This document shows, piece by piece, positions 23,201-31,859 of a DNA stretch of 64,000 nt. Numbering within the stretch: position 1 is the first letter of the stretch; each line of letters opens with the position of its first letter. The notes beneath the pieces were generated by a model, which was given only the letters and a program-made list of their open reading frames with translations, did not search any database and had not been told where the DNA came from. The translations under genes and the position numbers were made by a program. The stretch comes from Lumnitzera littorea (taxonomy: Eukaryota > Streptophyta > Magnoliopsida > Myrtales > Combretaceae): positions 70,900,468-70,964,467 of the forward strand of contig JAMXBB010000003.1 in assembly GCA_024138015.1 (NCBI GenBank), written 5' to 3'.

Positions 23201-25662
23201 TATGTGCAATCACAGAAAAATAGAGTTGTTGAAATCTTTTGCATAAGATAAAAAAGGACAGGAATATTTACATCATTCAGCTACTGCACAACATTCCCTC
23301 ATTTGTACATGTTCTAGAAGTCATCATCATATCCCAAATTAACTCCAAAAAACTAACAAGGGTTTCACATGTTAGCACTCCCATCTTGCTATGAGTAAAT
23401 GATTCTTTGATAGATAAAAACTTCTATAGAGTTCCAACAATCCAATACAACTCTCCAATTTACTGCTCTTACAGGATTGTGGAGTTACTCCTCAAGTTAT
23501 CTTCCCTAAAGTGAACCCCCATGGAGAAATCACTCTTCCTTTCCCACAAGAGAAACATATACTTTCATCTTTCTTTTGAGGCGAACCTTCCAAACTATAA
23601 AGCTTTCTGCAACTCATGCTTGACGATACAAATGCATCTCTATCCCTTGCAGATTCTATATAAAACATCATATCTGAAAGTGCTAAAAGGGAATGAGGAA
23701 TGCAGACAGAATTTTTCATTTGATCGCCATGTAATTATTTAAACAGGAAAGAGAAACTTTTGGTTGCACCAAAAAGAATACCAAAAAAGAATATGAAGGA
23801 AGTACTTCGGACAGTCACCTGTTTTAGATTGAACAATAAGATCCACATCTTTTGGGAAGAACACCATTCCAACACCAGTGTGCGCCTTGTCAAATGATGC
23901 TATCCCTTGCTTAGCAGCCCATTTGTCAAATAAATCCCAAGGGATTGAAGTCATCACTCCTGAACCATCACCAGAGTCATTATCAGCACCACATCCACCA
24001 CGGTGCTCCATGCAGCCCAAAGCAGTAAGAGCATCCTCAACTATCTGATGTGATGCTTTGTTTTCTAAATTTGCAATAAAACCAACTCCACAAGCTCCTC
24101 TTTCTGATATTATATCCTCCAAATTTGCAACCTACACAACACGATACAATTAAAGAAACCTAGAGAAATAGTTATCCTGCCACTTTAGACAAGAAAGGCA
24201 CAAAAAAGCAAGGACATTCATAATGTGTGTGTGTGCGTGTGTGTGTGTAGCTTCTTAGTTTAAATGTTCAATAGAAGTTAAGATAATTGAAAAGATTCTC
24301 AAGTTAAGAATTGCAGCAAAAAGATGCTTAATGCAACAAAAACTAACAGTTTATGTTTAAAAATCCAAAAATTTGTGCAATGGACAACTATGAACGCCTA
24401 ACATTCATCTGAAAATATGATATCTAAAAACATAATATAAGAAGCAACTATGCATTTCATTCTTATATATGCAGCTGACAAAATGAAATCACATAAATAT
24501 CACATATATTTTACTAAATCCCATCCAACTAGAGCCAACGACTTACATGCTATAAATTAGAATTGAAACTGAAGCGAATTCACAACTGTTTGATTTAGAC
24601 TGCACCACTATACTTCAATTAAACCACCAAATGAGTGAAGAAAATAATGAAAGAAAAGTTCACTGGATGTCAACACCTTTTTACAACTCGAAAGATGAGC
24701 TTTGTACAAAGTGGGGATTATAAATAGAAGAAACTCCAAAGAACTGGTATCCAATCTATCTTTCCTATTGTTTTGCCAACTCAAAGAGACAATTGACAGC
24801 AATACAAATTAATGACCAATTGGAAAAAAAAAAATAATAATAATTAAATAGAACTAACTCTAGTGCTTACTAACTTACACAGTCTCCAAATTACTCAAAT
24901 GTCACTCGTCCAAAAACTCAACTCAACGCTACACTTTTTTTTTTTAAATCAGTAATTCAACAATAAATCGATTCATATCAAACACTATAATCACAGCAGA
25001 ACTGTATATACACAATAATCACAGTAGAACTGTATGTACTATCCGATTTATGACATATCACGAAAAATATAAATAAATAAATAAATTGAGCTTGTTTTCT
25101 TAGTTAAACCATTTTATTCAACAAAGCGAGGGATTTTGCCTTTAACAGATGCTACACTACGCTCAAATTTCGCAATTTTCAAGGCAATTGACCGCATAGC
25201 TCCAAAAAAATTTGCCAGACTCAACTTTTTTCCTATTTCTATCTAAAAGAAAAAAGATACCAACAGAAAACGTTCACGAAGCAGAAGAAGACAATCACAT
25301 ATAGTCCAAATTACGGCTAAAAACAAATTAACAGCAAAACTATTAAGAGAGAGATAGAGAGTGTGTCATATTATAATTTACACCTGTGGTTTAGGTTCGG
25401 ATGGGGAAGGCGATTCACGGACTGAGTGAGTAGAACGTCCGAGTTGAAGAAGAGCTCTTACAGAGGAGGATGAAGAGTTACGAGCAATGCTTCTAGAAGT
25501 AGAAACACAAAGTCTTCGTCTAGTTCGCTTGGATTTACAATACAAGCCGACGAAATCAACGGGCAACACACTGCTCTTCTTGTTATCGGAAACCAGAACC
25601 GAACTGTTCTTTACGGAAAGAGCCTTCGCGTGAATAACCGGAGATAGCGATTGTAACGCCAT
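2105..25662 (-). CDS. GLU1: Ferredoxin-dependent glutamate synthase, N-terminal 557 codons (9 exons, 3' end outside window)
   Basis: Fd-GOGAT makes two glutamates from glutamine and 2-oxoglutarate using reduced ferredoxin, in the chloroplast stroma, as half of the GS/GOGAT nitrogen-assimilation cycle. Joined coding segments: 25662-25384, 24131-23819, 17196-16754, 16646-16515, 14066-13968, 5868-5798, 5177-5081, 3632-3540, 2250-2105. They total 1673 nt and stay in frame through GT-AG junctions. A Ser/Arg-rich transit peptide (residues about 1-106) precedes the class-II amidotransferase domain: nucleophile Cys107 in RGACGVGF, HRRYSTN at 315-321, GHNGEINTI at 336-344, SDSANLDS at 379-386, DRNGLRPARYW at 456-466 and GRLGPGMM at 493-500. 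The usual protein is about 1600 residues, so the synthase and beta-helix domains lie left of position 1. I chose the ATG at 25662 because plant Fd-GOGATs begin MALQ-like and its context (GAGATGG) is good; an in-frame ATG at 25764 is possible. No frame break was seen. Very confident on identity; whether the distal part is intact cannot be seen. Confidence 0.96.
2251..3539 (-). other. Fd-GOGAT intron 8
   Basis: AT-rich intron of 1289 bp. No transposon coding sequence was recognised. An open frame at 2740-2952 is low-complexity (poly-Ser/Leu, then Lys) and not supported as a gene. Confidence 0.85.
3540..3632 (-). CDS. GLU1: Fd-GOGAT exon 8
   Basis: It encodes 31 codons in phase 0, VGVLPVDESRVTMKGRLGPG followed by MMIAVDLTTGQ. 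The acceptor is TATGTAG and the donor GTTTGTT. It is near the end of the amidotransferase domain. Confidence 0.95.
3633..5080 (-). other. Fd-GOGAT intron 7
   Basis: AT-rich intron of 1448 bp with a short TATG/TATA stretch near 4333-4350 and an A/G-rich run near 4157-4181. No element or gene was recognised. Confidence 0.85.
5081..5177 (-). CDS. GLU1: Fd-GOGAT exon 7
   Basis: It encodes 33 codons counting the split Ser: SDGKTVGACLDRNGLRPARY, then W and a RTKDNVVYVASE tail. LDRNGLRP is strongly conserved in glutamate synthases. The donor GTATGT follows GAG. Confidence 0.96.
5798..5868 (-). CDS. GLU1: Fd-GOGAT exon 6
   Basis: It encodes 23 codons plus 2 nt, VVDFYDYYKGQMEAWDGPAL then LLF, with acceptor CCATAG and donor GTTACC. 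The last two bases (AG) complete Ser with the first base of exon 7. The exon sits 8.1 kb from exon 5, the intron between them holding the U6-LINE insertion. Confidence 0.95.
6247..6349 (+). pseudogene. U6 snRNA copy (U6 pseudogene, 5' part of a likely U6-LINE chimera)
   Basis: This 103-nt stretch matches plant U6 snRNA over its whole length. It has the 5' hairpin (GTCTC-TTAG-GAGAC), CATCCGATAAAATTGGAACG, an ACAGAG box followed by T instead of A, ATGGCCCCT, AAGGATGA, ACAAATCGAGAAAT and CCAAATTTTT at the 3' end. Against the plant U6 consensus as I recall it there are about 12 differences, nine of them C-to-T or G-to-A. There is no recognisable USE (RTCCCACATCG) and no TATA box at the usual distance, so it is not a functional U6 gene. 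The LINE begins immediately after its terminal T run. Confidence 0.9.
6556..7958 (+). pseudogene. LINE ORF1 relic (DUF4283-like RNA-binding domain plus CCHC knuckle)
   Basis: A Lys/Ser-rich N-terminal part is followed at about 7250-7520 by a DUF4283-like block (VGYFLGRGLSFFS ... WFFAKLMILKRW). From 7527 comes PLQVDIISAKLERI ... VEYQNLPSNCSKCRVFGHCT, the zf-CCHC_4 type knuckle of plant LINE ORF1 proteins. Stops at positions where Trp is expected (for example either side of VRL near 7503-7517, TGG to TAG or TGA) break the frame. In the autonomous family this protein binds the LINE RNA. Confidence 0.85.
8266..11792 (+). pseudogene. LINE ORF2 relic (endonuclease, reverse transcriptase, zf-RVT)
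   Basis: The endonuclease start has a stop where the Trp of SWNIRGLND should be, followed by DPLKAKVI and LLDIIETKVKEQN. The RT core spans about 9600-10410: GPDGYKANFF, AFIKSRRIGENVL, KIDIMKAYDHV (motif A), HGLRQGNPISPYLF (motif B) and CFADNLIIF (motif C). The normally invariant second Asp of motif C is Asn (GAT to AAT at 10320), and GDP in motif B reads GNP. A zf-RVT-like tail follows at about 11370-11792 (SFILWLVIQKRL ... ESHLHLFL ... YYIWKERN). The protein is catalytically dead and multiply interrupted. Confidence 0.9.
12480..13960. other. Unrecognised block in intron 5 with an imperfect 37-bp tandem repeat
   Basis: This block differs in texture from the flanking intron: a C-rich patch near 12499-12535, a tandem repeat at 12601-12668, and a 106-codon plus-strand open frame at 13423-13743 that resembles no family I know. 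It could be an old retroelement fragment or processed pseudogene, but no diagnostic motif was found. Confidence 0.3.
12601..12668. repeat. Imperfect 37-bp tandem duplication
   Basis: The unit ATTTCCATGTGATCGATCTT followed by AATCAATGTCT appears at 12601 and again at 12638 with two substitutions (GATGGATATT). The two units are spaced 37 bp apart. Confidence 0.9.
13968..14066 (-). CDS. GLU1: Fd-GOGAT exon 5
   Basis: It encodes 33 codons in phase 0, including RSGRTPEEALMILVPEAY and ending IKYPE, with acceptor TTTCAG and donor GTACTT. The peptide joins exon 4 (DSAAE) to exon 6 (VVDFYDYY) as in known Fd-GOGATs. Confidence 0.96.
14067..16514 (-). other. Fd-GOGAT intron 4 (2.4 kb)
   Basis: This intron contains a coding-like minus-strand block at about 14840-15740 and otherwise AT-rich sequence, including a short TA run at 16495-16509 next to the exon 4 donor. 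The splice sites look normal. Confidence 0.85.
14840..15740 (-). pseudogene. Coding-like fragment of unknown family in intron 4
   Basis: Read on the minus strand, several overlapping frames give protein-like stretches with few stops, for example LLGKLMGTVNDNVKKDH and NLWITTFKNANGQDIPVFPH near 15200-15400. The 14840-14900 end (minus strand ATGAAAGTTTCAATTATTTA then CCCAAC) resembles the 3' ends of some plant LINEs. No catalytic or zinc motif identifies it. It could be a 5'-truncated LINE or a processed gene fragment. Confidence 0.35.
16515..16646 (-). CDS. GLU1: Fd-GOGAT exon 4
   Basis: It encodes 44 codons in phase 0, from GNLNWMQSRE to SANLDSAAE. This includes the conserved Ser-Asp-Ser segment that follows the glutamine-binding loop. 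The acceptor is GTGCAG and the donor GTATGT. It is separated from exon 3 by the only short intron seen here (107 bp). Confidence 0.96.
16754..17196 (-). CDS. GLU1: Fd-GOGAT exon 3: core of amidotransferase domain
   Basis: This is the longest exon seen (443 nt, 148 codons with the split Val). It includes ETMPNIQQVFV, the ERELYICRKLIE helix, HRRYSTNT (substrate-binding Arg/Tyr/Ser) and GHNGEINTIQ (glutamine-binding loop). It is spliced in phase 0 at CAG followed by GTTATA. It lies 6.6 kb from exon 2 because of the copia insertion in intron 2. Confidence 0.97.
18490..19560 (+). pseudogene. Copia integrase relic
   Basis: The region contains CLSHPNFN (GAG-pre-integrase, HxxxH zinc region), then the integrase core HLIHNRIWG ... 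WYIAFIDDHTRVS, the conserved ANLVPHSY-like strand, and the C-terminal core FRSTALIHNH ... KCIFLSYSLSKKGYKCFCP at 19156-19506. It is broken by several stops and small frame changes. Confidence 0.85.
19744..20108 (+). repeat. 5' LTR of the nested element
   Basis: Direct repeat of 21431-21803. It contains CTATAAATAG at about 19898, a likely TATA box, and a short GA run. The 5' edge is uncertain by about 10 bp (19744 or 19755). Confidence 0.85.
20176..21135 (+). pseudogene. Single-frame ORF of unknown function in the nested LTR element (319 codons, three internal stops)
   Basis: From the ATG at 20176 to the TAG at 21133 one frame runs with only three internal stops (20221 TAA, 20305 TAG, 20695 TGA). 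Each can come from Gln or Arg codons by one C-to-T change, and there is no frameshift. The N-terminal part (MESINNSHQETAKDM and a Leu/Trp-rich segment) could be gag-like. The rest is Ser/Asp/Asn-rich and hydrophilic, with no zinc knuckle, protease, RT or integrase motif. I do not recognise the family. Position and size suit a gag-like or accessory protein of a non-autonomous LTR element. Confidence 0.6.
21431..21803 (+). repeat. 3' LTR of the nested element
   Basis: Direct repeat of 19744-20108, carrying an expanded A run at about 21607-21628. It is preceded by the polypurine tract at 21421-21430. Confidence 0.85.
21880..22980 (+). pseudogene. Copia reverse transcriptase relic
   Basis: RT landmarks are ETFAPAAKLNTVRIVLSLVA, HQMDVKTTFLNYELEEEIYM, MKLPPGFS, a catalytic YVDD box whose Tyr is now a stop (near 22635), then DDIIISGDN and ELKYFLRMEV ... 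QRKYILDLLKK. It is non-functional because of several stops. Confidence 0.87.
23819..24131 (-). CDS. GLU1: Fd-GOGAT exon 2: mature N-terminus with catalytic Cys
   Basis: The exon starts after a pyrimidine-poor acceptor (TTGTGTAG) and reads VANLEDIISERGACGVGF. Maturation before Cys107 would expose the N-terminal nucleophile that hydrolyses glutamine. The segment CMEHRGGCGADNDSGDGSG is the glutamate-synthase amidotransferase signature. It ends in phase 1 at ACAG followed by GTGACTG; the split codon completes as Val in exon 3. Confidence 0.96.
24132..25383 (-). other. Fd-GOGAT intron 1
   Basis: First intron of 1252 bp, AT-rich, with a TG microsatellite at 24224-24249. The direct repeat ATCACAGTAGAACTGTATGTA / ATCACAGCAGAACTGTATAT lies near 24990-25040. 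No transposon coding sequence was seen. Confidence 0.85.
24224..24249. repeat. (TG)n microsatellite
   Basis: About 13 TG units with one CG interruption, in Fd-GOGAT intron 1. Confidence 0.95.
25384..25662 (-). CDS. GLU1: Fd-GOGAT exon 1: transit peptide
   Basis: This exon encodes 93 codons beginning MALQSLSP. They are rich in Ser, Arg, Lys and Val and poor in acidic residues until a Pro/Ser tail (PSPSEPKPQ), as expected of a chloroplast transit peptide. The exon ends in phase 0 at CAG followed by GTGTAAAT. Confidence 0.95.
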
Positions 25663-25870
25663 CTCTTTCAATCGATAACGCACAAGAGAGAGTAAAAGAG
25701 GAAATGTGGGAGAAAGAGAGAAGATATGATAAAATGATAAAATGAGAGAGAGGACCGGAACCACCCGACTCTCACCTTCTTAGTTTTGCTGGCGTCCACT
25801 GCTATTTTCTCTTGCTCTCGTTTTGGCGTGTGTAAAATATGTAGTGTGTGTTATTTTATTGTTTTTCTTT
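25663..25870 (-). promoter_or_regulatory. Fd-GOGAT 5' UTR and presumed core promoter
   Basis: Read on the minus strand, the 100 bases before the start codon are pyrimidine-rich with repeated CTCT runs, as in many plant 5' UTRs and Y-patch core promoters. An AT-rich stretch at about 25830-25845 could serve as a TATA-like element, but no canonical TATAAA is seen and the start site cannot be fixed. Placement rests on being directly upstream of the ATG. Confidence 0.4.
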
Positions 25871-26586
25871 TTTCTTTTTTTGTACTGTGATTATGGTTTT
25901 TTAATGTAATTATGTACAGCGTATCAGCTAACGCTGCGTGTGCTCCACTCAACAATTCAACAGCGGCTACCAGCCACTATCTCAAGTGTGTGGCTTCGAA
26001 AGAGGATGGAGTTCTCGATTGTTGGTCGCCTTGCAAATATATTCTCAAAAGATTACATGATATTTTCCTAACCTAATAAAAAATTACAGCTACTATCCAA
26101 AATTTTTAAAATTGTGCAAGTGTACGTCTTGAACGCAAAATTTATTTTTAATAGTATTGTGAAGCCAGTTTTTATATTAATGTATAATTATAATTATTAT
26201 TTATATTAATCTATTATCTGATTTAACTAGTATGTAGAGTTAAAATAATATATCGTCAAGAAAAAAAAAACCATCTGAAAAGATAGATTAACCATAAAAG
26301 TTACAAGTGGATTTAATATAAAAAGTTGGACTTCATTTATAATAATTTTGAGCAAAACTTTAAGGTGTCACATAGTTTATACAAGTATAAAGGCACCAAT
26401 ATTTTGGGAAAAAAAATAACCTATTTCAAAATAAATATGATTTTTTTAACCAATTATGTTATATGGGAAGAGGTAATTTGAATCTTAATACATGCAAATG
26501 GGAAACCAATAATGATGTACCTAAGTTACAATAACCTTGGTAAATATAAGGTTGATTATTGCACTTACCAAAAGAAAATATTTGCT

Positions 26587-26845
26587 AAAATTATATTTTT
26601 CATCCTCGAACTTTGTTACATTTTCTGATTGAGTCATTAAATTTTTTATTTTTTTTTATTTCAGTTTTTAAACTTTCCAAAAGTTTGCAAAAAAATCTTT
26701 TATTAGTGAACCATTAGCTTTTCCATTAACAAATAATTTTTTTATAAACTTTTAAAAAAATTTAAAGATTGAAATAGAAAAAATAAAATTTTAAAGACTC
26801 GATTAGAAAAAATGATAAAATTTGAAGACTAAAGTGTAATTTTCC
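26587..26845. mobile_element. Fold-back MITE, copy 1
   Basis: The left arm (AAAATTATATTTTTCATCCT then CGAACTTTGTTACA) is the imperfect inverse of the right arm ending GAAGACTAAAGTGTAATTTT. The arms cover nearly the whole 260 bp. The same family recurs at 27599-27865. There is no coding capacity. It lies about 0.9 kb upstream of the Fd-GOGAT start codon. Confidence 0.75.
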
Positions 26846-27119
26846 ATTTTTCTTTCTTTTTTTATTGTTTATTCATTTTTCTAGCAAAAAACATAACTTA
26901 TAACTTAATAAATAAGAATAATTAACTATGTTTTAGATAAAATATTAGCAAACAAATTATTTATCTTATTACAAATATAACCATTATTTATATTTTTCAA
27001 TTCACAAATGCATAGTAATATATTAACTAATTTACATAGTATTATTAAATTAAATGTGATAATTAATTGTGATGACTATTGTTTATTTAATTTAATAATT
27101 AGAATAGGTATCAAATAAG

Positions 27120-27186
27120 TGGTATAGTTACTTTATTAATACTAGTCTTCTAAATGAATAGATAAGGTTCGAATCCCTTTCCCCCC
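27120..27186 (+). repeat. Possible tRNA-derived SINE head
   Basis: A perfect pol III B box (GGTTCGAATCC, 27166-27176) follows a partial A box (TGGTATAGTTA, 27120-27130) by about 36 bp, then a C run. The spacing suits a tRNA-derived SINE, but no body, tail or target duplication was established. Confidence 0.25.
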
Positions 27187-27512
27187 TAAATTATTTTAAT
27201 ATATAATATAGTTGTCAGGAAGAAAAACATTTTTATATGTAAATTTGAAAAAATATAAAATTAAATATGATTTTATTTTATTAAGAATACCAAATCGAAC
27301 TATTGATTTGAAGTATTTTTTAACCAAAAAGGAAAAAATACGATGAAAGGACTAAAATATTTTTCATACCTTTTCCGTTTTAGAATTTTATGTTTTCATT
27401 TTTTTTCCTCTATTTCAAGACTTAAAGTTCTTAAAAATGGGCAAAACTAACATTTTCATTTTTTTGTGTTAAAGGTGCCACTAAAAATCATGTTGTACAA
27501 GAACAAATATGT

Positions 27513-27535
27513 ACATATATATATATATATATATA
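27513..27535. repeat. (AT)n microsatellite
   Basis: Uninterrupted AT run between the two fold-back MITEs. Confidence 0.95.
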
Positions 27536-27598
27536 AAAGTATATGTTATAAATTAAAAGATAAATAAATATAGAGTTCTTACAAGGAAAAAAAGGAGC

Positions 27599-27865
27599 GA
27601 AATTACACTTTATATTTTTAGTTCTCAAACTTTGTAACTCTTTCTAATTGAATTATCAAACTTTTATTTTTCTATTTTAATCCTTGATCTCTTCAGAAGT
27701 TCGTAAAAGAGTTCTTTATTAATAGAAAAACTAATGATTCACTAACGAATAACTACTTTACAAATTTTTAGAAAATTTGAGAACTAAAATAGAAAAAATA
27801 AAAGTTTAAGAACTCAATTGGAAAAAGTAGTAAAGTTTAAGAACTAAAAATATATTTTTTTCAAA
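27599..27865. mobile_element. Fold-back MITE, copy 2 (same family as 26587-26845)
   Basis: The left arm (GAAATTACACTTTATATTTT then TAGTTCTCAAACTTTGTAAC) pairs with a right arm ending AAGTTTAAGAACTAAAAATA. The TTCTCAAACTTTGTAAC core and the central TTTCTATTTTA stretch match copy 1, so this is a dispersed family. Confidence 0.75.
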
Positions 27866-28560
27866 ACATTTATATAGTTGAATACATAGAACTATAGTGT
27901 ACACATCATAAAATTCACATAGAGACTAAGAACATAAAAGAAATGATAAAACTAGGATCTTGAAGGTACCAAGATCTATATAAAATTAAAAGAGATAGAA
28001 TGGTGATGTCTTATACAGTGAAATATATCATGGTAGTATAATAAATAAATAACCATAGGCATAAAAGTTATTATTGGAATGAAAGTTACGACTGGGATGA
28101 AGGTGGCTATTATGGAGAAATAGTAGGAAAACAAAGAAAAAAAAAAAATGTTACCTTCCTTTGAAAATAATCCTAAAATACGACTTAAGCAAGACTAGTC
28201 CAAAACTACACTAGATGAAACCGTGTTTTCGAACATGATTTCACATGAGCTTAAATCCGTGTGCTGGAATCATCTCTATCTTTCTTCTCCACTTTCAAGT
28301 TTTTCCTTTTATTTAACTTTTCATCGTCCTAATTCCTTTTATAATCATTTTTCCTTCGGATCTTCTAACCGGGGTTGTCATCTTCTTGCTCTATTTTAAG
28401 TTTTAGAAACAAAGTTTTTGGGGCCTCCTCTATGTCAAGTTTGTTTTTCTCTTATTATGCCGTTTTGGCTCCATCTAAAATCCTTTCTATTATATAATTG
28501 TTAATTTATTAATGATTTTGGCTTGGATATAAACTTTATATTAATTCATTTTATTCATTC
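27866..28560. other. Intergenic, nothing recognised
   Basis: AT-rich sequence without an open frame, RNA motif or transposon domain that I can support. Confidence 0.6.
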
Positions 28561-30845
28561 TATTTACTCTGGCAAAACCATTTTTTTTTAAATGCTTCAA
28601 TTGAATCAAAATTGATACATCCTAGTCAAGCATGCCACATATCCCAAGAATCATCAATATAAATAGAGTCTACTTCATTCATATCAACACTACGTTTAAA
28701 TATTTTATTACAAGTATAACCCTTCCCTACATATGAATCCCTCATCATGAGTACAAACTTGCCAAAATCGTTCATGAGTTCAAATCTCTTCTTTCATAAC
28801 AATCTTGTAGAAACCAAACTTCTTTTCACACTACATATAAAACATACATCAAAGTCAATTTCTTTTTAGATGGGAAATGGTGATCAACAATTCCAATCCC
28901 TTACACATTTTTTAGTTTGCCATTTACCATTAAAATTTTATGGCCTTCTATATCCTTAAAACTTATGAATTAATGTCAGTTGTTACACATATGCATAATT
29001 GCAATCGAATCCAACCAACATTCTATCGGATTTGACCGTTGTTGTCACATTCAACTTGGTGATCATACCAATATAAGTAAGGATGTCACTAAAGTGATTT
29101 CAGAACAGGTTTTGTAAAACCCAAACTCAACACAATACCTTGTAATGCTTCATAAAACCTTATAAAGTTTTTATCCTATTTCCATAACTCGCTCCTATAA
29201 AGTTTTAGAAAAACTCAATTAAAACCCAACCTGACCCACTCATACTAAAAAAAATTATAAAAAGATACATTTAATAAAAATAGGCACTCTTGTCTATAAA
29301 ATAAGATGCTCAAAAACATAAGCATGCCAAAATGTCCATATATCACATCACCATAAAATTTAATTTTCAAATAAGCCATTATTATAAATCCTTGTTGCAA
29401 ACGTAAAAGTAAAATATAAAAACATCCATATAAATATTATGTGACTTTGGGTTGTTTGAAAGGAAAGAGATAAAAGATATTATTCTATTATTTACATTCT
29501 ATCAACACTTATATTTTATTATTAAATTATTTATAAATATTACTACATTAGTAACTCATGCTTCGTAAAGTACCAATTTCATATAATGTAAACATAATGA
29601 TATGAGCTCTAGGGATGAAATTAAGAGCTTTTTATATCTATATATTATCATTTTAAATTGAGTTCGGGTTTTTCCTAAATTCTAAAACCTAACCATAATC
29701 CTATAGGGTTTAAGAATTAATTACAAAACTTATCCCAAAATCTTATAAGGTCTAACCTTATAGGTCTTTTAACAGTTTGGATGGGTTAGCAACCCTATAA
29801 TGACTCAACCTAATGGCATCCCTAAATACAAGGAGTCTTGAATTCATAAGTCACCATAATAACAAAGTCTTGGTCTTCTACCAACTTTGTAGCACTTGTA
29901 GATGACTCTTTCTTGGTTTTCTTTAAGAACTAATACTCCTTAATATAATGTCATTTCTTATTACAATCATAACTTTTGCAAACCTTCTTTTTGTTGGGTT
30001 CTCTAGCCTTACCATTTTGGGATTCTTACTTACACCATCTCCCGCATAGTTTACTTTAAAGCTATTTAAAAGATTCATTATATCATGCTTTTGGGACTTC
30101 TTCTCATGTGTATATGCATAAGGACCTTGTTAATAGTGAAATCTTTAACTATGTGAAGTCCTTTCTTCTTGTAATCTTTCATACTATGAGGAAATCTTGA
30201 TAAAATTCCTTCTCTTGAAGAGATTTAAGAATAACCACATGCAAATTCCACAATGAATTGATACGCATTTGCAACTTATAAACTTATTAAGATAGAGATG
30301 TTATCAATCATATCAACTCAAAATATTTCAACATTAAGAATTTGCTCATACCTTGTCTCTTTGTATTGTATTTTTCTTTTAACACTTTTCATATCTATAT
30401 TATAGACTTAATAGTAATGTAAAGATCAAATAAGTTATCTAGCAAAAGTGCTAAGAGTATGACCCCTACATGCATATTCATCATTTGTCCTTTTCTTCCT
30501 TACTTCCTCCAAATTGGCTTTCTTTCTTGAACTTACATCTTCATATATATGTGATATTTATTCCAATAATAAAAAGAGTATCATGTCCCTCCAACAACTA
30601 TGTAACCTAACAAAATATCAATTCATTGATCTAAGAATTGTATTTGCTTCACTAACCATTATGATAACTTCTCTAGGATTATTAGAAAGATTGTAATTAT
30701 GGCTTAGTGGTAAAATAAGATCAAATGACTTTGAAGTATGAATTTTATTGTTTGCTTTAAAGAAATATGCCTCCCTCACAAAGTCTACTATAAAAGTTTG
30801 TAGGTACAATTCCCTCAATATACAACTGAGTCTTGATACTTAAAT
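28560..30845 (-). mobile_element. Ty1/copia gag-protease fragment (minus strand), split by a hAT-type element
   Basis: On the minus strand, from high to low coordinates: a PBS-like stretch near 30842, a degraded gag, a zinc-knuckle relic near 29960 (CxxK..HYIKEY), a protease-like region, and a GAG-pre-integrase motif near 28650 (DSWDMWHA followed by a stop where Arg is expected, then LGCIN). RT and integrase are absent, so the element is truncated. The hAT-type element at 29078-29824 sits inside it. An LTR may lie at about 30845-31510 but was not delimited. Confidence 0.65.
29078..29824. mobile_element. hAT-type non-autonomous element, 747 bp
   Basis: The termini TAAGGATGTCACTAA and, inverted, TAGGGATGCCATTAG match at 11 of 15 positions. 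Flanking 8-bp duplications are AATATAAG (29070-29077) and AATACAAG (29825-29832), one mismatch, the size typical of hAT elements. There is no transposase. The insertion interrupts the copia fragment, so it is younger than that element. Confidence 0.85.
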
Positions 30846-31859
30846 AACAAAGTTTCAAGTACTAAACACATAATAGGATATAGATGAAATGTAATAGACT
30901 TATTGTAAGTTAATTAATAGAGTTTTGATAATAATGTAAAGACTTGGGTGGAAAAATTGAGTGAAATTGAAAAGCAACAACTTTATATTTATGAAGTAAC
31001 TTCTCAAGAAGATGACTCTTCTCAAGAGTCATGATCTTTTAAACTTTAATCATATCTATTAAATTGGATTTAAAGCTGTTATAATTCCTTAATCACAAAT
31101 TAGCATGACTCAAATGCTTGAAACACTATCAAAAGATTATTGAAAAGTCTCAACTCTTTAATGCATGGTTTTTTGCAAAATTCTATAAAATTAACAAAAA
31201 TGCTTGGACCTTTTCATAATTGATTCAAACTTTTGTCTCTAATAAGCTATTTTTGCTCTCAACAAGGCTTCATCCTAATAACCTTCAGAGGTAATCTACA
31301 TGAATTGTAAACATTAACTCTTCTCTTAACTCAAAATTAACATACATATGATGCTTTTTTGAATAACAACTCCACAACCATGTATTACATTTTATCTTTA
31401 TTGATTAAGAATTAGTACCACTTTAATTAATTACTAAGCTTCATAAACATTTAGGTTTATATTTCAAACATATAATTAGCAATCTTTTTTAACATTTCTC
31501 TACTATTATATCTATAGAATTAAAGATGCTCTAATGGTTAGATCCAAAAGGGTGAGTCAAGAAAGTAATTTCCTTTTTTGTTTCCATAATTAAAGCTTAT
31601 TATATATACATAAATCTTTTACCAAAATTGTTTATAAAATAGCATCCATTTTCTCTTAACTAATGCCTCTATACAGCTAAAACCTTTATAGTCTAACGAC
31701 ATAATTATTAGTTTCTTAATAGGAAAAACTAATTTTGTTGCCTTCTTCTCTTGATAATTGTAATAGTAGTTAGCCATAATATAATGTCTAAAGCCACTTA
31801 GGTGCTATTAATCCATCTATGGATCTCTTACAAATTTTTCTAATATATACGATGTAAAT
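30845..31859. other. Intergenic, possible copia LTR, otherwise nothing recognised
   Basis: If the minus-strand copia PBS is at about 30830-30842, its 5' LTR should start here. A TATA-like CATAAATATAAAG (minus strand, about 30990) fits, but no partner LTR exists in the window to confirm it. Confidence 0.3.

Larger units (their letters stand above)
17197..23818 (-). other. Fd-GOGAT intron 2 (6.6 kb)
   Basis: This intron holds a copia element (about 17640-22990, antisense to the gene), itself split by a 2.06-kb LTR element. 17197-17640 and 22990-23818 show nothing recognised. The donor GTGACTG and acceptor TTTTGTAG are intact. Confidence 0.9.
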
